A DNA stretch of 14,463 bases from an uncultured Oscillospiraceae bacterium (GTDB lineage Bacteria > Bacillota > Clostridia > Oscillospirales > Oscillospiraceae). Made by a program: the position numbers and the translations under genes. Where the stretch lies: the NCBI GenBank assembly GCA_910584835.1, contig CAJUEG010000065.1, forward strand, positions 1 to 14,463. The letters run 5' to 3'. Under the pieces are notes generated by a model. It was not told the origin of the DNA, did no database searches, and saw only the letters and a program-made list of their open reading frames with translations. This document shows positions 13,922-14,463 of this stretch, in pieces; within the stretch, counting starts at the first letter, position 1, and each line of letters begins with the position of its first letter.

Positions 13922-13949
13922 TTGCAAATCCCGGAAAAAATGATATACT
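13922..13949 (+). promoter_or_regulatory. Sigma-A promoter of asnS
   Basis: A -35 box TTGCAA (13922-13927) and -10 box TATACT (13944-13949) have a 16-bp spacer. Transcription would start near 13956. The short leader holds a small CCGCC-CTTG-GGCGG hairpin (13968-13981) but is too short for a T-box riboswitch. Confidence 0.75.
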
Positions 13950-14012
13950 AATGCCACGCGTTATCTTCCGCCCTTGGGCGGGATCAGATTATCAGGAATT
14001 GAGGGAACGTAT

Positions 14013-14463
14013 ATGGAACGCATCACCATCGCCTCGGTCTTTGCGGACAGCGAGCGCCTGGGCGGCCAGACCGTCACCGTCATGGGCTGGGCCCGCACCA
14101 TCCGGGACATGAAAACCTTCGGCTTCATCGAGCTCAACGACGGCTCCTGCTTCAAGAACCTCCAGATCGTCATGGACGCCGGCGCGCTGGACAACTATAA
14201 AGAGATCGCCGGGCAGAACGTGGGCGCGGCCCTCATCGTCACCGGCACGGTGGCGCTCACCCCCGAGGCCAAGCAGCCCCTGGAGGTCAAGGCCGCCTCC
14301 ATCGCGGTGGAGGGCCCGTCCTCCCCGGACTACCCTCTGCAAAAGAAGCGCCACAGCGTGGAGTACCTGCGCACCATCCAGCACCTGCGCCCCCGCACCA
14401 ACCTGTTTTCCGCCGCCTTCCGGGTGCGCTCCGTGGCCGCCCACGCCATCCACTGCTTCTTCC
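14013..14463 (+). CDS. asnS: Asparaginyl-tRNA synthetase, 3'-truncated by the window edge
   Basis: This class IIb aminoacyl-tRNA synthetase charges tRNA-Asn. The first 150 codons are present. The N-terminal OB-fold anticodon-binding domain is seen in VTVMGWARTIRDMKTFGFIE and LNDGSCFKNLQIV. It leads to the linker YPLQKKRHSVEYLRTIQHLR and PRTNLF, typical of AsnS rather than AspRS or LysRS. The ATG at 14013 is preceded by GAGGGA with 7-nt spacing. The catalytic domain with class II motifs 1-3 lies beyond the window. It has its own promoter and is unrelated to the preceding operon. Confidence 0.95.
   Translation, partial: MERITIASVFADSERLGGQTVTVMGWARTIRDMKTFGFIELNDGSCFKNLQIVMDAGALDNYKEIAGQNVGAALIVTGTVALTPEAKQPLEVKAASIAVEGPSSPDYPLQKKRHSVEYLRTIQHLRPRTNLFSAAFRVRSVAAHAIHCFF

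Noticed and set aside
13950..14012. T-box riboswitch upstream of asnS
   Set aside because: The leader from the predicted start site is only about 57 nt, with no specifier loop and no terminator/antiterminator pair.
1..14463. CRISPR arrays, tRNA or rRNA genes, insertion sequences
   Set aside because: No regularly spaced repeats, cloverleaf-forming segments, ribosomal sequence or transposase-like proteins were seen.

Overview
The window comes from a GC-rich, motile, anaerobic Firmicute, most likely a clostridial gut bacterium of the Oscillospiraceae type. This rests on a canonical flagellin C-terminus, a LytTR/DUF3021-like pair, strong AGGAGG-type ribosome binding sites, sigma-A promoters with TATACT -10 boxes, and high G+C at third codon positions. 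The genus is inferred, not shown.

Layout. Positions 1-1539 hold the 3' part of a flagellin gene. It is followed by a GC-rich intergenic repeat and a strong terminator (1717-1747). Positions 1780-10434 hold eight tightly packed co-directional genes: a 670-aa sulfotransferase-fold protein, a CysC (APS kinase) homologue, a SAM methyltransferase, a LicC/PntC-like cytidylyltransferase with an N-terminal winged-helix-like segment, a PhnW-type aminotransferase, a PEP mutase fused to an N-terminal HxGH nucleotidyltransferase, phosphonopyruvate decarboxylase, and a PHP phosphoesterase of the 3',5'-nucleoside-bisphosphate phosphatase type. A bidirectional terminator (10610-10642) separates this operon from the convergent upp gene. 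Divergent from upp is an operon with a LytTR regulator, a DUF3021-like membrane protein and two small membrane proteins (11616-13850), ended by a terminator. The window closes with the 5' part of asnS under its own promoter.

How the genes work together. PEP mutase, phosphonopyruvate decarboxylase and the aminotransferase make up the standard route PEP -> phosphonopyruvate -> phosphonoacetaldehyde -> 2-aminoethylphosphonate (AEP). The cytidylyltransferase would activate AEP as CMP-AEP. The remaining genes form a second set: a sulfotransferase-fold protein, a CysC-like kinase and a 3',5'-bisphosphonucleotide phosphatase. Read conventionally this is PAPS-dependent sulfation, but no ATP sulfurylase is present, and the kinase and sulfotransferase both lack residues expected for APS/PAPS use. 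The alternative I find most interesting is that the kinase adds a 3'-phosphate to CMP-AEP, as Cj1415 does to CDP-amidate in Campylobacter methyl-phosphoramidate synthesis. The sulfotransferase-fold protein would then transfer the (possibly methylated) phosphonate to a surface acceptor, and the PHP enzyme would remove the 3',5'-cytidine bisphosphate left over. Its position directly behind flagellin makes flagellin a candidate acceptor. This is a hypothesis; the enzyme families are seen, the chemistry is not.
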